From assembly GCF_001314995.1 (NCBI RefSeq), contig NZ_CP012938.1:2790001-2854000 (forward strand): a stretch of DNA of 64,000 nucleotides, written 5' to 3'. Below are positions 47,702 to 57,274 of this stretch, piece by piece. Every line of letters begins with the position of its first letter. The first letter of the stretch is position 1. The DNA is from Bacteroides ovatus (GTDB lineage Bacteria > Bacteroidota > Bacteroidia > Bacteroidales > Bacteroidaceae). A model generated the notes under the pieces. The model had not been told where the DNA came from. It was given only the letters and a program-made list of their open reading frames with translations, and made no database searches. The translations under genes were made by a program, and so were the position numbers.

Positions 47702-49038
47702 AACAGAAAGGAATTTGCATGAAACGCATCATTTATATCACCATTGCATGTGCCTTCTTATCAGTCTCTTTTGCAAAGGCACAAGTTCTCACTCTCAAGG
47801 AGTGTCTGGAAGAAGGATTGCAAAACAATTACTCTTTACGTATCATCCATAACGAAGAGCAGATCAGCAAAAACAACGCAACGTTGGGAAATGCAGGTTA
47901 CCTGCCTACACTGGACTTCTCTGCCGGATATACCGGAAACCTGGACAATATTGAGACCAAGGCGCGTGCTACCGGAGAAATAACAAAGAACAACGGAGTC
48001 TACGATCAGACAGTTAATGTCGGTCTTAACCTCAACTGGACTATTTTCGACGGATTCAATATCAGTACCACCTACAAACAGTTGAAAGAGCTGGAACGTC
48101 AGGGGGAAACCAACACGCGTATTGCCATTGAAGATTTTATCGCTGCCCTGACTTCCGAATACTATAATTTTATCCAGCAGAAGATTCGTCTGAAAAACTT
48201 TCATTATGCAATGTCACTTTCCAAAGAGCGCTTGCGCATAGCCGAGGCTAGTCACCTGGTCGGTAAGTTTTCAGGGCTGGATTATCAGCAGGCAAAGGTG
48301 GATTTCAATGCAGACAGTGCCCAATACATCAAACAACAGGAATTGCTACATTCTTCACGCATCCAGTTGAATGAACTGATGGCTAACAACAATGTCAATC
48401 AAAACATTATTATCAAAGACTCCACTATCGACGTACACAGCGACTTGCAATTTGATGATTTGTGGAATTCTACGTTAGCAACCAATGCTTCTTTGCTCAA
48501 GGCCGATCAAAACACAGTACTTGCCCAATTGGACTACAAGAAAATAAACTCACGCAACTATCCATATCTCAAATTAAATACCGGATATGGATATACGTTC
48601 AACAAGTATGACATCAATGCAAACAGCAGAAGAGGTGAACTGGGCTTCAATGCCGGAATAACTGTCGGTTTTAATATCTTCGACGGTAATCGTCGCCGCG
48701 AAAAGAGAAATGCAAGTCTGGCTTTCAAGAATCGTCGCCTGGAACGACAGGACTTGGAATTAGCACTTCGCTCTGATCTCAGTAACCTATGGCAAGCCTA
48801 TCGCAACAATCTTCAATTGCTGAATCTGGAACGTCAAAACCTGATAACCGCCAAAGATAATCACGATATTGCCATGGACCGTTATATACAGGGAGACCTC
48901 TCCGGTTTTGAAGTGCGTGAAACACAAAAAAGTTTGTTAGATGCAGAGGAACGCATCCTCTCTGCTGAATATAATACGAAACTTTGCGAAATATCCCTGT
49001 TACAAATCAGCGGAAAGATTACGAAATATCTGGAATAA
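47698..49038 (+). CDS. TolC family outer membrane efflux channel
   Basis: The 446-residue protein has a signal peptide (SFAKAQ) and the paired TolC repeats: LTLKECLEEGLQNNYSLRI in the first half and long coiled helices in both. LNLNWTIFDGFNIST and AGITVGFNIFDGNRRR mark the two membrane strands. It forms the outer-membrane exit duct for the RND pump. ATG 47698 overlaps the previous stop; ATG 47719 is an alternative with a more compact signal peptide. Confidence 0.92.
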   Translation: MKQKGICMKRIIYITIACAFLSVSFAKAQVLTLKECLEEGLQNNYSLRIIHNEEQISKNNATLGNAGYLPTLDFSAGYTGNLDNIETKARATGEITKNNGVYDQTVNVGLNLNWTIFDGFNISTTYKQLKELERQGETNTRIAIEDFIAALTSEYYNFIQQKIRLKNFHYAMSLSKERLRIAEASHLVGKFSGLDYQQAKVDFNADSAQYIKQQELLHSSRIQLNELMANNNVNQNIIIKDSTIDVHSDLQFDDLWNSTLATNASLLKADQNTVLAQLDYKKINSRNYPYLKLNTGYGYTFNKYDINANSRRGELGFNAGITVGFNIFDGNRRREKRNASLAFKNRRLERQDLELALRSDLSNLWQAYRNNLQLLNLERQNLITAKDNHDIAMDRYIQGDLSGFEVRETQKSLLDAEERILSAEYNTKLCEISLLQISGKITKYLE

Positions 49039-49063
49039 GGAAGTAGTTTCCATTTATTTTTTG

Positions 49064-49104
49064 ATTGGGTTAATCTTCTTATCGGGAGGGTTAACCCAAT
49101 TTTT
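49064..49104 (+). terminator. terminator of the RND efflux operon
   Basis: A perfect 10-bp stem (49064-49073 and 49091-49100) is followed by TTTTT. It lies 26 bases past the channel stop codon. Confidence 0.85.
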
Positions 49105-49150
49105 ACTCTATAAAAAACAGTTATTACATATCAGTATTTTTCTTTCTTCA

Positions 49151-49158
49151 TACATTTG
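49151..49158 (+). promoter_or_regulatory. promoter -7 element for the pectate lyase gene
   Basis: TACATTTG matches TAnnTTTG, 30 bases before the start codon and after the efflux terminator. Confidence 0.45.
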
Positions 49159-49188
49159 CATACTATAAAAACATTAAATAATAAAGCC

Positions 49189-50283
49189 ATGAGAAAACCA
49201 GGTTTTTTCTTACTGCTACTTTTTATCCTGACAAACGCCTCAGCCCAAAAAGCAACAGACTACAGAAAACAACAAAATTACAAAGAATGGGTACACATCG
49301 CTCCTAAATTTGACGACGATTTCTTCAAGACGGAAGAAGCCCAACGCATTGGTGACAACGTGTTACTGTATCAGCAAATCACCGGAGGATGGCCAAAAAA
49401 TATCTATATGCCGGCAGAACTGACAGAACAGGAATATAAAGCGGCACTAAAAGCCAAAGAGGATATCAACCAAAGCACAATCGACAACAATGCCACCACG
49501 ACAGAAATAGAATATCTGGCACGACTTTATCTGGCTACACAGAAAGAGAAATATAAAGAAGGAGTGCTGAACGGTATTCAATATCTGCTCAAATCGCAGT
49601 ATGAAAACGGAGGATGGCCTCAATTTTATCCACGTCCCAAAGGTTATTATGTACAAATCACCTACAATGACAATGCAATGGTAAGAGTCATGAATCAACT
49701 TCGGAGCATATACGAAAAGAAAGCTCCATATACTTTTCTTCCTGACAATATCTGCGAACAAGCACGCAATGCATTCAACAAAGGTATAGAGTGTATACTC
49801 AAAACGCAGGTGTGCCAAAATGGTGAATTAACAGTATGGTGCGCCCAACACGACCGTGTCACTTTGGAACCCTGCAAAGCACGTGCTTATGAACTTCCGT
49901 CACTAAGCGGACAAGAGTCGGACAATATTGTATTGCTGTTGATGTCACTTCCTAATCCATCCACAGACATTGTAAAATCCATAGAAGGAGCAATCAAATG
50001 GTTCCAAAAGTCTAAAATAAAAGGAATACAGAAGGAATATTTCACTAACGGTGAAGGTAAAAAAGACTATCGTATGGTTCCCTGTGAAGACTGTCCAACT
50101 CTCTGGGCACGTTTTTATGAACTGGAAACGAATCGGCCTTTTTTCTGCGACCGTGACGGCATTAAAAAATATGATATATCGGAAATCGGGCATGAGCGCC
50201 GGAATGGTTATAGTTGGTATAACAAAGATGGTAGTAAGGTATTGAAGAGATATGAAAAATGGAAAAAAGAACAGAACAAGTAA
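49189..50283 (+). CDS. pectate lyase (PL10 family)
   Basis: The 364-residue secreted enzyme cleaves polygalacturonate by beta-elimination with calcium. A signal peptide (NASAQ) is followed by an alpha-toroid domain with the family motifs: ITGGWPKN, STIDNNATTTEIEYLARLY, GGWPQFYP, TYNDNAM (D161), and WCAQHD followed by CKARAYELPS (R232). In PL10 an arginine acts as catalytic base, and R232 is the likely one. The start is ATG 49189; an in-frame TTG upstream overlaps the promoter. It stands alone, outside any susC/susD cluster in this window. Confidence 0.9.
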   Translation: MRKPGFFLLLLFILTNASAQKATDYRKQQNYKEWVHIAPKFDDDFFKTEEAQRIGDNVLLYQQITGGWPKNIYMPAELTEQEYKAALKAKEDINQSTIDNNATTTEIEYLARLYLATQKEKYKEGVLNGIQYLLKSQYENGGWPQFYPRPKGYYVQITYNDNAMVRVMNQLRSIYEKKAPYTFLPDNICEQARNAFNKGIECILKTQVCQNGELTVWCAQHDRVTLEPCKARAYELPSLSGQESDNIVLLLMSLPNPSTDIVKSIEGAIKWFQKSKIKGIQKEYFTNGEGKKDYRMVPCEDCPTLWARFYELETNRPFFCDRDGIKKYDISEIGHERRNGYSWYNKDGSKVLKRYEKWKKEQNK

Positions 50284-50357
50284 TCACAAATGATGAAAGG
50301 CTGATATCTACACTACAAAAATAAATATCCGGAAAGTCTTTAAGTCCTCAAAAGATG

Positions 50358-50392
50358 AAATCCCCTCACTACATTGCAGAGTGAGGGGATTT
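50358..50392. terminator. bidirectional terminator between pectate lyase and fumarase
   Basis: A perfect 13-bp stem (50358-50370 and 50380-50392) has a 9-base loop and A/T tails on both sides. It separates two convergent genes. Confidence 0.85.
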
Positions 50393-50450
50393 TATAAATT
50401 CAGGGCATTTAGCCTCTTCTTAAAGTTTTATCCCAACAGGTTAAAACCGG

Positions 50451-52088
50451 TTATTTTGTGCAATTCCACGGTTTCAACTGTTTGAAGAAGTCATTACCCT
50501 TATCATCCACCAAGATAAATGCAGGGAAGTTTTCTACTTCAATTTTCCAGATGGCTTCCATACCCAATTCCGGATATTCCACACATTCGATGCTCTTGAT
50601 GTTATTCTGTGCAAGGATAGCTGCCGGACCTCCGATAGAGCCAAGATAGAAACCACCATATTTCTTACAAGCATCTGTCACTTGCTGGCTACGGTTACCT
50701 TTTGCCAACATGACCATGCTGCCGCCATGACTTTGGAACAGTTCTACATAAGAGTCCATACGTCCTGCTGTAGTAGGACCCATAGAACCACAAGCCATGC
50801 CTTCCGGAGTTTTTGCCGGACCTGCATAATAAATAGGATGATCCTTAATATATTGTGGCAAGTCTTCGCCGCGATCCAAACGTTCTTTCAGTTTAGCATG
50901 GGCGATGTCACGACCTACGATGATCGTTCCGTTCAATGACAGACGAGTAGCTACCGGATATTTAGTCAGCTCTTTCAGGATTTCAGGCATCGGACGGTTC
51001 AGGTCGATCTTTACAACATCACCTTCACCTGCTTGACGCAGTTCTACAGGAATAAGTTCGCCCGGATTTGAATCCAGTTTCTCAATCCAGATACCTTCCT
51101 TATTGATTTTACATTTGATGTTACGGTCGGCAGAGCAAGATACTCCCAAGCCTACCGGACAAGAAGCACCGTGACGAGGCAAACGGATGATGCGTACGTC
51201 ATGAGCAAGATATTTACCTCCGAATTGCGCGCCCAATCCAATTTTGTGAGCTTCTGCCAAAACTTCTTTTTCCAGTTCGATGTCGCGGAATGCACGGCCA
51301 TATTCGTTTCCAGTAGTCGGCAAGTTATCATAGAAATGAGTAGAAGCCAGCTTCACTGTCAATAAGTTCTTTTCAGCAGAAGTTCCACCGATCACGAAAG
51401 CGATATGATAAGGAGGGCAAGCGGCTGTTCCCAATGTTTTCATTTTTTCAACCAGGAATGGAACCAGTGTACCGGGATTCAGGATCGCTTTTGTTTCCTG
51501 ATACAAATATGTCTTGTTGGCAGAACCACCACCTTTTGTTACGCAAAGGAATTCGTATTCCATACCTTCGGTAGCTTCGATGTCAATCTGTGCAGGGAGG
51601 TTACATTTTGTATTTACCTCATCATACATATTCAAAGGCGCATTCTGTGAATAACGCAGGTTCTCTTCAGTGTATGTTTTATATACGCCCAGTGAAAGCG
51701 CTTCTTCATCAGAATATCCAGTCCATACCTGCTGTCCTTTTTCACCATGGATAATAGCAGTACCAGTGTCCTGACAGAAAGGAAGTACACCTTTTGAAGC
51801 AACTTCCGCGTTACGCAGGAAAGTCAATGCCACATACTTATCGTTTTCACTTGCTTCCGGATCACTCAGAATCTTAGCAACTTGTTCGTTGTGCGAACGA
51901 CGAAGCATGAATGATACATCACGAAAAGCTGCATTAGCCATCGCAGTCAAACCTTCTTTCTCAATTTTCAGGATAGGATTTCCTTCAAACTCGCTTACTG
52001 ATACATAGTCTTTTGTAAGCAGATAATACTCAGTTGTATCTTTTCCCTTTTCAAACATGGGCTGATACTTAAACGGAGGTGTTGCCAT
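50451..52088 (-). CDS. fumarate hydratase class I (iron-sulfur type)
   Basis: The 545-residue cytoplasmic enzyme interconverts fumarate and malate. It has the alpha and beta parts fused in one chain as in FumA/FumB. The N-terminal part includes [11 protein letters not shown] with a cluster-ligand cysteine, then [12 protein letters not shown]. The C-terminal part has the swivelling domain with [12 protein letters not shown]. The oxygen-sensitive [4Fe-4S] form suits an anaerobe. It serves the reductive branch of the citric acid cycle, leading to succinate. Confidence 0.96.
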   Translation of the reverse strand: MATPPFKYQPMFEKGKDTTEYYLLTKDYVSVSEFEGNPILKIEKEGLTAMANAAFRDVSFMLRRSHNEQVAKILSDPEASENDKYVALTFLRNAEVASKGVLPFCQDTGTAIIHGEKGQQVWTGYSDEEALSLGVYKTYTEENLRYSQNAPLNMYDEVNTKCNLPAQIDIEATEGMEYEFLCVTKGGGSANKTYLYQETKAILNPGTLVPFLVEKMKTLGTAACPPYHIAFVIGGTSAEKNLLTVKLASTHFYDNLPTTGNEYGRAFRDIELEKEVLAEAHKIGLGAQFGGKYLAHDVRIIRLPRHGASCPVGLGVSCSADRNIKCKINKEGIWIEKLDSNPGELIPVELRQAGEGDVVKIDLNRPMPEILKELTKYPVATRLSLNGTIIVGRDIAHAKLKERLDRGEDLPQYIKDHPIYYAGPAKTPEGMACGSMGPTTAGRMDSYVELFQSHGGSMVMLAKGNRSQQVTDACKKYGGFYLGSIGGPAAILAQNNIKSIECVEYPELGMEAIWKIEVENFPAFILVDDKGNDFFKQLKPWNCTK

Positions 52089-52126
52089 AAGTTTCTTATT
52101 TTATTACGTAATGTTAGTTAGTGTGG

Positions 52127-52134
52127 CAAAGGTA
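52127..52134 (-). promoter_or_regulatory. promoter -7 element for fumarase
   Basis: The - strand reads TACCTTTG, an exact TAnnTTTG match, 38 bases before the start. Confidence 0.5.
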
Positions 52135-52136
52135 GT

Positions 52137-52354
52137 AATTAAGAATGAAGAATGGCGAATGATGAATGAAGAATTAAGAATGAATAACGGAGAAAAGCAG
52201 GAACAGCAAAAGACAATCATAAACAATAAACAACGAGCGGTAAACAAGCTATGCCATTCATTGACATCTGCCGTTCACCGCTCACTATTTTATTTACAGT
52301 TTGCTATTTATCATATCCTGTTTATCATCCACAGTTCGCCATCTGCCACTCCTA
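52137..52354. repeat. degenerate short-repeat dyad upstream of fumarase
   Basis: No gene is seen in this stretch. The left part repeats AAGAATGAAGAATG- and GCGAATGATGAATG-like units; the right part carries their rough complements (TTCGCCATCTGCC and others), and the centre pairs AACAACGAGCGGTAAAC with GTTCACCGCTC. The whole could form one long imperfect hairpin between two genes transcribed in the same direction. Confidence 0.6.
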
Positions 52355-54346
52355 TTATGATTCGATTGCTTCAATCCGTTTGATTAACTCGTTTCCAAGA
52401 GCTGTTTTATCTTCAATATGTTTCAAGACGGCAGTCACAAAGGTATTACTTTCGAAATCACCGCGTACTTGCTCAAAATCCTGCTTCATTTCGTCGTGGG
52501 AGCCGTCAGCACCAAATCCGGTCATGGAAGACAACGAAAATTCTTTCTTGGCATCCTCATATACCATCTTATCCAATCCGACAACAGCTTGCTGCCACGC
52601 TTTCACGATACCGATGATATCTTGTGCTGTAATCGTTTCCGGATTCAGGCCGTAGAATTCCTGAATCTTATGATAAGCCCATGTCCATTCATAGGTATAA
52701 TAATTCTCGTGCATTTCTGCAAAGCTTGCATTGATGGATTTCAAACGATTGACTGTTCCATTCTCAATACCATCCAACAATCGGTCGATTTCACTCTTGG
52801 GAGCAATCAGTCCGGAAACATCCACCCATTCGCCAAGTCCGATTTCCGTGTCAGGTTTCAGTCGCTGACGGATTTCTTCATTGGTCTGGAAATTAATACC
52901 CTCCAATCGTTTTATGATGGAGTTTCCCAAGAACTTGTGAATGGCGATTTCATAAAAACGAATTCCGTTATTCAGAGAAGAGTTCTTGATTTTAGCACTC
53001 TGGTAGGAGTAGATCTCTGAAGTTTCACCGGATACACGTTTCAATTCTTTCAAAATGGAACGTCCTTTAAACATCTTCTGAATGGTATAAGGACTCAGCA
53101 GGTTATAATTGATATAATCCAGCCGGTTCGGATCTTTTCGCTTATCACGCTTTGGCCATTTCTGTGCGTCACGGATAGTACCTACACTTCTCAAATTAAC
53201 TCCCGGAACCAGATAAGTGGTATTCCGCTGCTCTATCAGGTAAGAGAAAGGAAGATTGGAAGTATCGGCATGATTAACATGACGTCCCATTACCAAAGAG
53301 AAAGCCCCGACACGTGCCGGCCACAGGATATATGAATCGGAAGTGGTCTTCGCTCCTCTCTCCATCGTTCCCTGATGGATAGGACCTAACTTATACATGT
53401 GATTACTCTGATTGGACCCCGAACCCGCATTCATAAACGAGAACATACCGGCAATCAATAAAGTAGATTTATGGTGTGTCACAGTGAAAGGACCTGCAAA
53501 AATAGCACATGCCTCACCGTTCTCTCCCTGACAATTACTGAAGAATAAAGAATCGGAAGCGGAATAATTGTGTCCCAGTTTACAGGATTGTCCGACGAAA
53601 CAACGAGTCAACATCGTGCCGTCATCCACTTTAGAGCCGGAAGAGATGATAAAGTCATCACAGATTACACCATGTCCGATATGTACAGGTGCCGTCACAT
53701 TACTATTGACGCTGCCATTGGATAAGCGGCAGGTCCCACAGATATGGCAGTAATCACCAATCCGGACATTCTTGATCGAGCCCGTATTGAGAATCATCAC
53801 ATGATTGCCAATACTGCCGACAGCAGAAGCATGTTTATTGGAATAATAATCCGCAATAGATTTCATACGGTTTATCAGCTCGGGACGATGGCGGTACAGT
53901 GCAAGAATATATGCCTGGTGCGCAGACAATTTATCGTTCATCAACACCTCACGGCCTCCTGTTTCATTCAAGACAGCCACTTCTACCCCATTACCAAAAG
54001 TGCTTAACCTATCCACTAAAATAATATCTACATTCTCAATGAAGGTGTCACTGCCAATCTCATAATTAGCAATATAGTTCTGTATATTCTCAATACAGCA
54101 GTTATCGCCCACCGACACATTGTGCAACGTCACATGACGTAATCCCGAATGTTTCTTGATTCCCCCCGGCAATGTAAATTCAGCTTCGAATACCCCCAGT
54201 TTTACTTCACCCGAGAAACGGGTATGATGGACGTACTCACAATTAAAACCCTCTGCCACTGATACATTTCCCCAATCATCGGCCAGACATGACTGGCTCT
54301 TCAACTGAAGTATCTCATCTTCAGTCAATCTACGATAGTCTTTCAT
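52355..54346 (-). CDS. DUF4954 family protein, left-handed beta-helix type
   Basis: The 663-residue protein has no signal peptide. The first two-thirds show hexapeptide-like repeats (HVMILNTGSIKNVRIGDYCHI, CRLSNGSVNSNVTAPVHIG), as in acyltransferase and nucleotidyltransferase beta-helices. The C-terminal third is helical. I recognise the whole as DUF4954, common in Bacteroidetes and of unknown function; no catalytic His is assured. A sugar- or acyl-transferring role is possible but unproven. Confidence 0.78.
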   Translation of the reverse strand: MKDYRRLTEDEILQLKSQSCLADDWGNVSVAEGFNCEYVHHTRFSGEVKLGVFEAEFTLPGGIKKHSGLRHVTLHNVSVGDNCCIENIQNYIANYEIGSDTFIENVDIILVDRLSTFGNGVEVAVLNETGGREVLMNDKLSAHQAYILALYRHRPELINRMKSIADYYSNKHASAVGSIGNHVMILNTGSIKNVRIGDYCHICGTCRLSNGSVNSNVTAPVHIGHGVICDDFIISSGSKVDDGTMLTRCFVGQSCKLGHNYSASDSLFFSNCQGENGEACAIFAGPFTVTHHKSTLLIAGMFSFMNAGSGSNQSNHMYKLGPIHQGTMERGAKTTSDSYILWPARVGAFSLVMGRHVNHADTSNLPFSYLIEQRNTTYLVPGVNLRSVGTIRDAQKWPKRDKRKDPNRLDYINYNLLSPYTIQKMFKGRSILKELKRVSGETSEIYSYQSAKIKNSSLNNGIRFYEIAIHKFLGNSIIKRLEGINFQTNEEIRQRLKPDTEIGLGEWVDVSGLIAPKSEIDRLLDGIENGTVNRLKSINASFAEMHENYYTYEWTWAYHKIQEFYGLNPETITAQDIIGIVKAWQQAVVGLDKMVYEDAKKEFSLSSMTGFGADGSHDEMKQDFEQVRGDFESNTFVTAVLKHIEDKTALGNELIKRIEAIES

Positions 54347-54349
54347 CTT

Positions 54350-54436
54350 AATAATGTGTTAATGTGCCCATATGCCAATGTGCCAATTCTGATGCAGTAT
54401 GCGCAACCAATTGGCACATCAGCACATTAGCATATT
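54350..54436. repeat. degenerate short-repeat dyad between DUF4954 gene and hflX
   Basis: Units like AATGTGCCAAT repeat on the left and appear as reverse complement (ATTGGCACAT and similar) on the right, around a short centre. The perfect inner stem is TGTGCCAATT with AATTGGCACA. It probably forms a hairpin in the transcript downstream of hflX. Confidence 0.65.
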
Positions 54437-54438
54437 GA

Positions 54439-55698
54439 TTATTCTTCCTCTTCTTCGTAGGTCTGATAAAGAAAATCGTTATAGGGATATTTCTGAACGT
54501 GTAATTCTTTCACTCGCTGATAAACTACATTTTTCAGTTCGTCTATATTGATTCGTTCGCGGGCGGAAATAAAGAGGCAGTTATCCTCCATTTTTGCCAT
54601 CCACGTCTTCATCAGTTCTTCGAGTGTTAAGTTTTCCTTTGTTCGGGGGGTAAGGTCGTCCGGCGCTTTCTCCACGTAGGTGTAAGCGTCTATTTTATTA
54701 AATACAAGTATCATAGGTTTGCCACTGCCTCCAATCTCTGCCAGGGTCTTGTTCACCACCTCAATCTGTTCCTCAAATCCGGGGTGGGAAATATCGACTA
54801 CGTGCACAAGCAAATCTGCTTCACGTACCTCATCCAGGGTAGATTTAAAAGATTCTACCAAGTCGGTAGGTAACTTGCGAATAAACCCTACTGTATCTGA
54901 CAACAGGAACGGTAGATTATCGATAATCACTTTGCGCACAGTAGTGTCTAAAGTAGCGAACAGTTTGTTTTCCGCAAACACTTCACTCTTGGAGAGAAGA
55001 TTCATCATGGTTGATTTTCCCACATTGGTATAACCAACCAGTGCAACACGTATCATGCGTCCGCGATTCTTGCGTTGGGTAGCTTTCTGCTTGTCAATCT
55101 CCGCCAGACGTTCTTTCAGCAATGACATACGGTTCAGGATGATACGGCGGTCCATCTCAAGCTGTGTTTCACCCGGACCACGAAGTCCCACGGAACCTTT
55201 GCCACCACCGGCACCGGAACCACCTCCCTGGCGTTCCAAGTGAGTCCAAAGCCGCTGCAAACGCGGCAACATATATTTATACTGTGCCAGTTCTACCTGT
55301 GTCTTCGCATTGGCTGTCTGCGCACGCATGGCAAATATATCAAGAATCAGTGAAGTACGGTCCAGTATCTTCACTTTCAGTTCAGCTTCAATATTACGAA
55401 TCTGTTTCGCAGAAAGCTCATCATCAAAGATGACCATTCCTACTTCACGTTCTGCTTCCTCTTCGTCATGGATATATTGTCTGATTTCTTCCAACTTTCC
55501 TTTTCCAACATAAGTCACAGAGTTAGCCGTCGGCAACTTCTGTGTAAATCGTTTCACAACTTCCGCCCCAGCCGTCTCGGCAAGGAAAGCCAGTTCATCC
55601 AGATACTCGTTTGTTTTACGCTCATCCTGCGTCTGTGTGATGAGTCCTACAAGCACTGCTGTTTCTACTTTGGCTTCGGATATTACAAATTCTTTCAT
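54439..55698 (-). CDS. hflX: GTPase HflX
   Basis: The 419-residue GTPase binds the large ribosomal subunit and rescues stalled ribosomes. The HflX N-terminal domain (AGAEVVKRFTQKLPTANSVTYVGKGKLEEI) and Gly-rich linker (GGGSGAGGGKGSVGLRGPGETQLE) precede the G domain: G1 GYTNVGKST, G3 DTVGF and G4 NKID. The tail is acidic. It is transcribed from its own promoter just after the SusC/SusD terminator. Confidence 0.95.
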   Translation of the reverse strand: MKEFVISEAKVETAVLVGLITQTQDERKTNEYLDELAFLAETAGAEVVKRFTQKLPTANSVTYVGKGKLEEIRQYIHDEEEAEREVGMVIFDDELSAKQIRNIEAELKVKILDRTSLILDIFAMRAQTANAKTQVELAQYKYMLPRLQRLWTHLERQGGGSGAGGGKGSVGLRGPGETQLEMDRRIILNRMSLLKERLAEIDKQKATQRKNRGRMIRVALVGYTNVGKSTMMNLLSKSEVFAENKLFATLDTTVRKVIIDNLPFLLSDTVGFIRKLPTDLVESFKSTLDEVREADLLVHVVDISHPGFEEQIEVVNKTLAEIGGSGKPMILVFNKIDAYTYVEKAPDDLTPRTKENLTLEELMKTWMAKMEDNCLFISARERINIDELKNVVYQRVKELHVQKYPYNDFLYQTYEEEEE

Positions 55699-55731
55699 TC
55701 TTTACTTCTATTATATATAATAATGTGGGCG

Positions 55732-55739
55732 CAAATATA
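55732..55739 (-). promoter_or_regulatory. promoter -7 element for hflX
   Basis: The - strand reads TATATTTG, an exact TAnnTTTG match 34 bases before the start. Any -33 element would overlap the terminator upstream. Confidence 0.5.
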
Positions 55740-55746
55740 ACAAAAA

Positions 55747-55777
55747 AAAAGAGGACAATGTTTTATTGTCCTCTTTT
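55747..55777 (-). terminator. terminator of the switchable susC/susD operon
   Basis: A perfect 13-bp stem (55747-55759 and 55765-55777) with a 5-base loop is followed on the - strand by nine T. It lies 24 bases past the susD stop. Confidence 0.88.
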
Positions 55778-55800
55778 TCGTATCATTTATGGTAATTCAA

Positions 55801-57261
55801 TTATAAATCAAACCATAGTTTTTCCCAGATTTTCGGAGATTCTTTCGGTGCATTAATATTAGCTGTCATTTCTTCAGGACTATATTCCCATCTTCTGATC
55901 AATTCTTTTGAAGTTGCATCTTCCGGGACTTGCAATGTCGGGACCTCGTTTCCGGCAGTACCAGATCGCCTCCATTGTACAAACTCCTCAAACGGACGAT
56001 CCATCAAATCAATCCATTGCTGCATATGAATCTCATACAGAGCTTTTTCCTGGGTCATCGTTGTCAATTCCGGTAAACCTGTAACATATGTATCAATATC
56101 GGATTCCGCAACTCCATAAAAAGCACATGCTTCACGAATTCCTTTCAGGTACAGTTCATTAGCTTTCGACAGATTTTGAGCAACTCCTAATCCGCGCGCA
56201 TAAGCTTCTGCTTCCAAAAGTAGCTGTTCTTGACAAGAATAAATCAATTCCGGAGCGTCTCTTCTGAAAAGGTAGTTGCTTACAACAGATGACAGTAGAT
56301 TTTCTTCATCATCCGTCTTTGCAGCCTCTCTATTACCCAACCCCCGGTATACACCATCCGCACCCGGTTCAAAATAACAGGGAATACGGGGATCATTACG
56401 TTCTTGCATCGGTTTCAACATATAATTGCTGGCAAAGAACAATATTTGTGTCCCCCCAACCAATTCTATAAGTTCATATTTAGGGTTCTGGTTACCCGGA
56501 TCTGTAGAGTAAGGAAATACCAAATTGTCCGCTGCTGATGCAACCATTCCTCCAGCCTGCAGCAACGTACCAATAGCAGCAGCCTTAGAAGGGTCTTTAT
56601 CTACCATAACCATCAATGTTCTGAATTTTAAAGACTTTGCCAAAGTCATCCATTTGTTCATATCACCTTTGTAATAGATATCGTACTCATCAATTGCATT
56701 AGCATCATTCAGATCTATAAGCTGTAATGCCTCATCAAGTAATGACAAAACACCATTCAATACACTTTCCTGAGAATCAAATTTCGGATATTTAATTGTT
56801 CCGTTCCAGGATTCTGTGAAAGGAATATCTCCCCACAACATCGTTGCCTCATACATATGCTCAGCCAAAAGAATCTTACACTGCGCAATAGCATTGTGAT
56901 TCACCGGTTCTGACTCTTCTGCATTTTTAATAGCTAACATCAAATTATTGCCACCTACAGAATAATAATGTTTCCAGACATTCCCTGTACTATAAGGAGA
57001 AATAGTATATACAGATTCATCCCAGCCACCGTAATCAAGTCCACCATCAACTTGACACTGCGAACTCATAGATAAAGGAATATAAAAGTCACCACCAGTG
57101 CGTGTTCCAGCCCAGTTTACAGCTACATAGTTAAACAAATACCCGGGATCAACTTTCTCGGCAGTATTGGGATCATGGTTAATATCGAGCCAATCGCTAC
57201 ATGAAGTTAAACATGCCAAAGCGCTCAATGCGTATGTTAATATTTTCTTTTTCATTATCAT
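55801..57261 (-). CDS. SusD/RagB family lipoprotein (SusD-like_2 type), partner of the switchable SusC
   Basis: The 486-residue lipoprotein has the lipobox LTSC (Cys21, or Cys19 if the second Met is used). The opening DWLDINHDPNTAEKVDPGYLFNY is typical of the SusD-like_2 group. QCKILLAEHMYEATMLWGDIPFTESW is in the TPR-like core. The C-terminus has IYEIHMQQWIDLMDRPFEEFVQWRR-like helices. It lies 13 bases after susC in one operon. If the upstream segment inverts, this gene loses its promoter along with susC. Confidence 0.94.
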   Translation of the reverse strand: MIMKKKILTYALSALACLTSCSDWLDINHDPNTAEKVDPGYLFNYVAVNWAGTRTGGDFYIPLSMSSQCQVDGGLDYGGWDESVYTISPYSTGNVWKHYYSVGGNNLMLAIKNAEESEPVNHNAIAQCKILLAEHMYEATMLWGDIPFTESWNGTIKYPKFDSQESVLNGVLSLLDEALQLIDLNDANAIDEYDIYYKGDMNKWMTLAKSLKFRTLMVMVDKDPSKAAAIGTLLQAGGMVASAADNLVFPYSTDPGNQNPKYELIELVGGTQILFFASNYMLKPMQERNDPRIPCYFEPGADGVYRGLGNREAAKTDDEENLLSSVVSNYLFRRDAPELIYSCQEQLLLEAEAYARGLGVAQNLSKANELYLKGIREACAFYGVAESDIDTYVTGLPELTTMTQEKALYEIHMQQWIDLMDRPFEEFVQWRRSGTAGNEVPTLQVPEDATSKELIRRWEYSPEEMTANINAPKESPKIWEKLWFDL

Positions 57262-57274
57262 ATTCGTTTAAATC

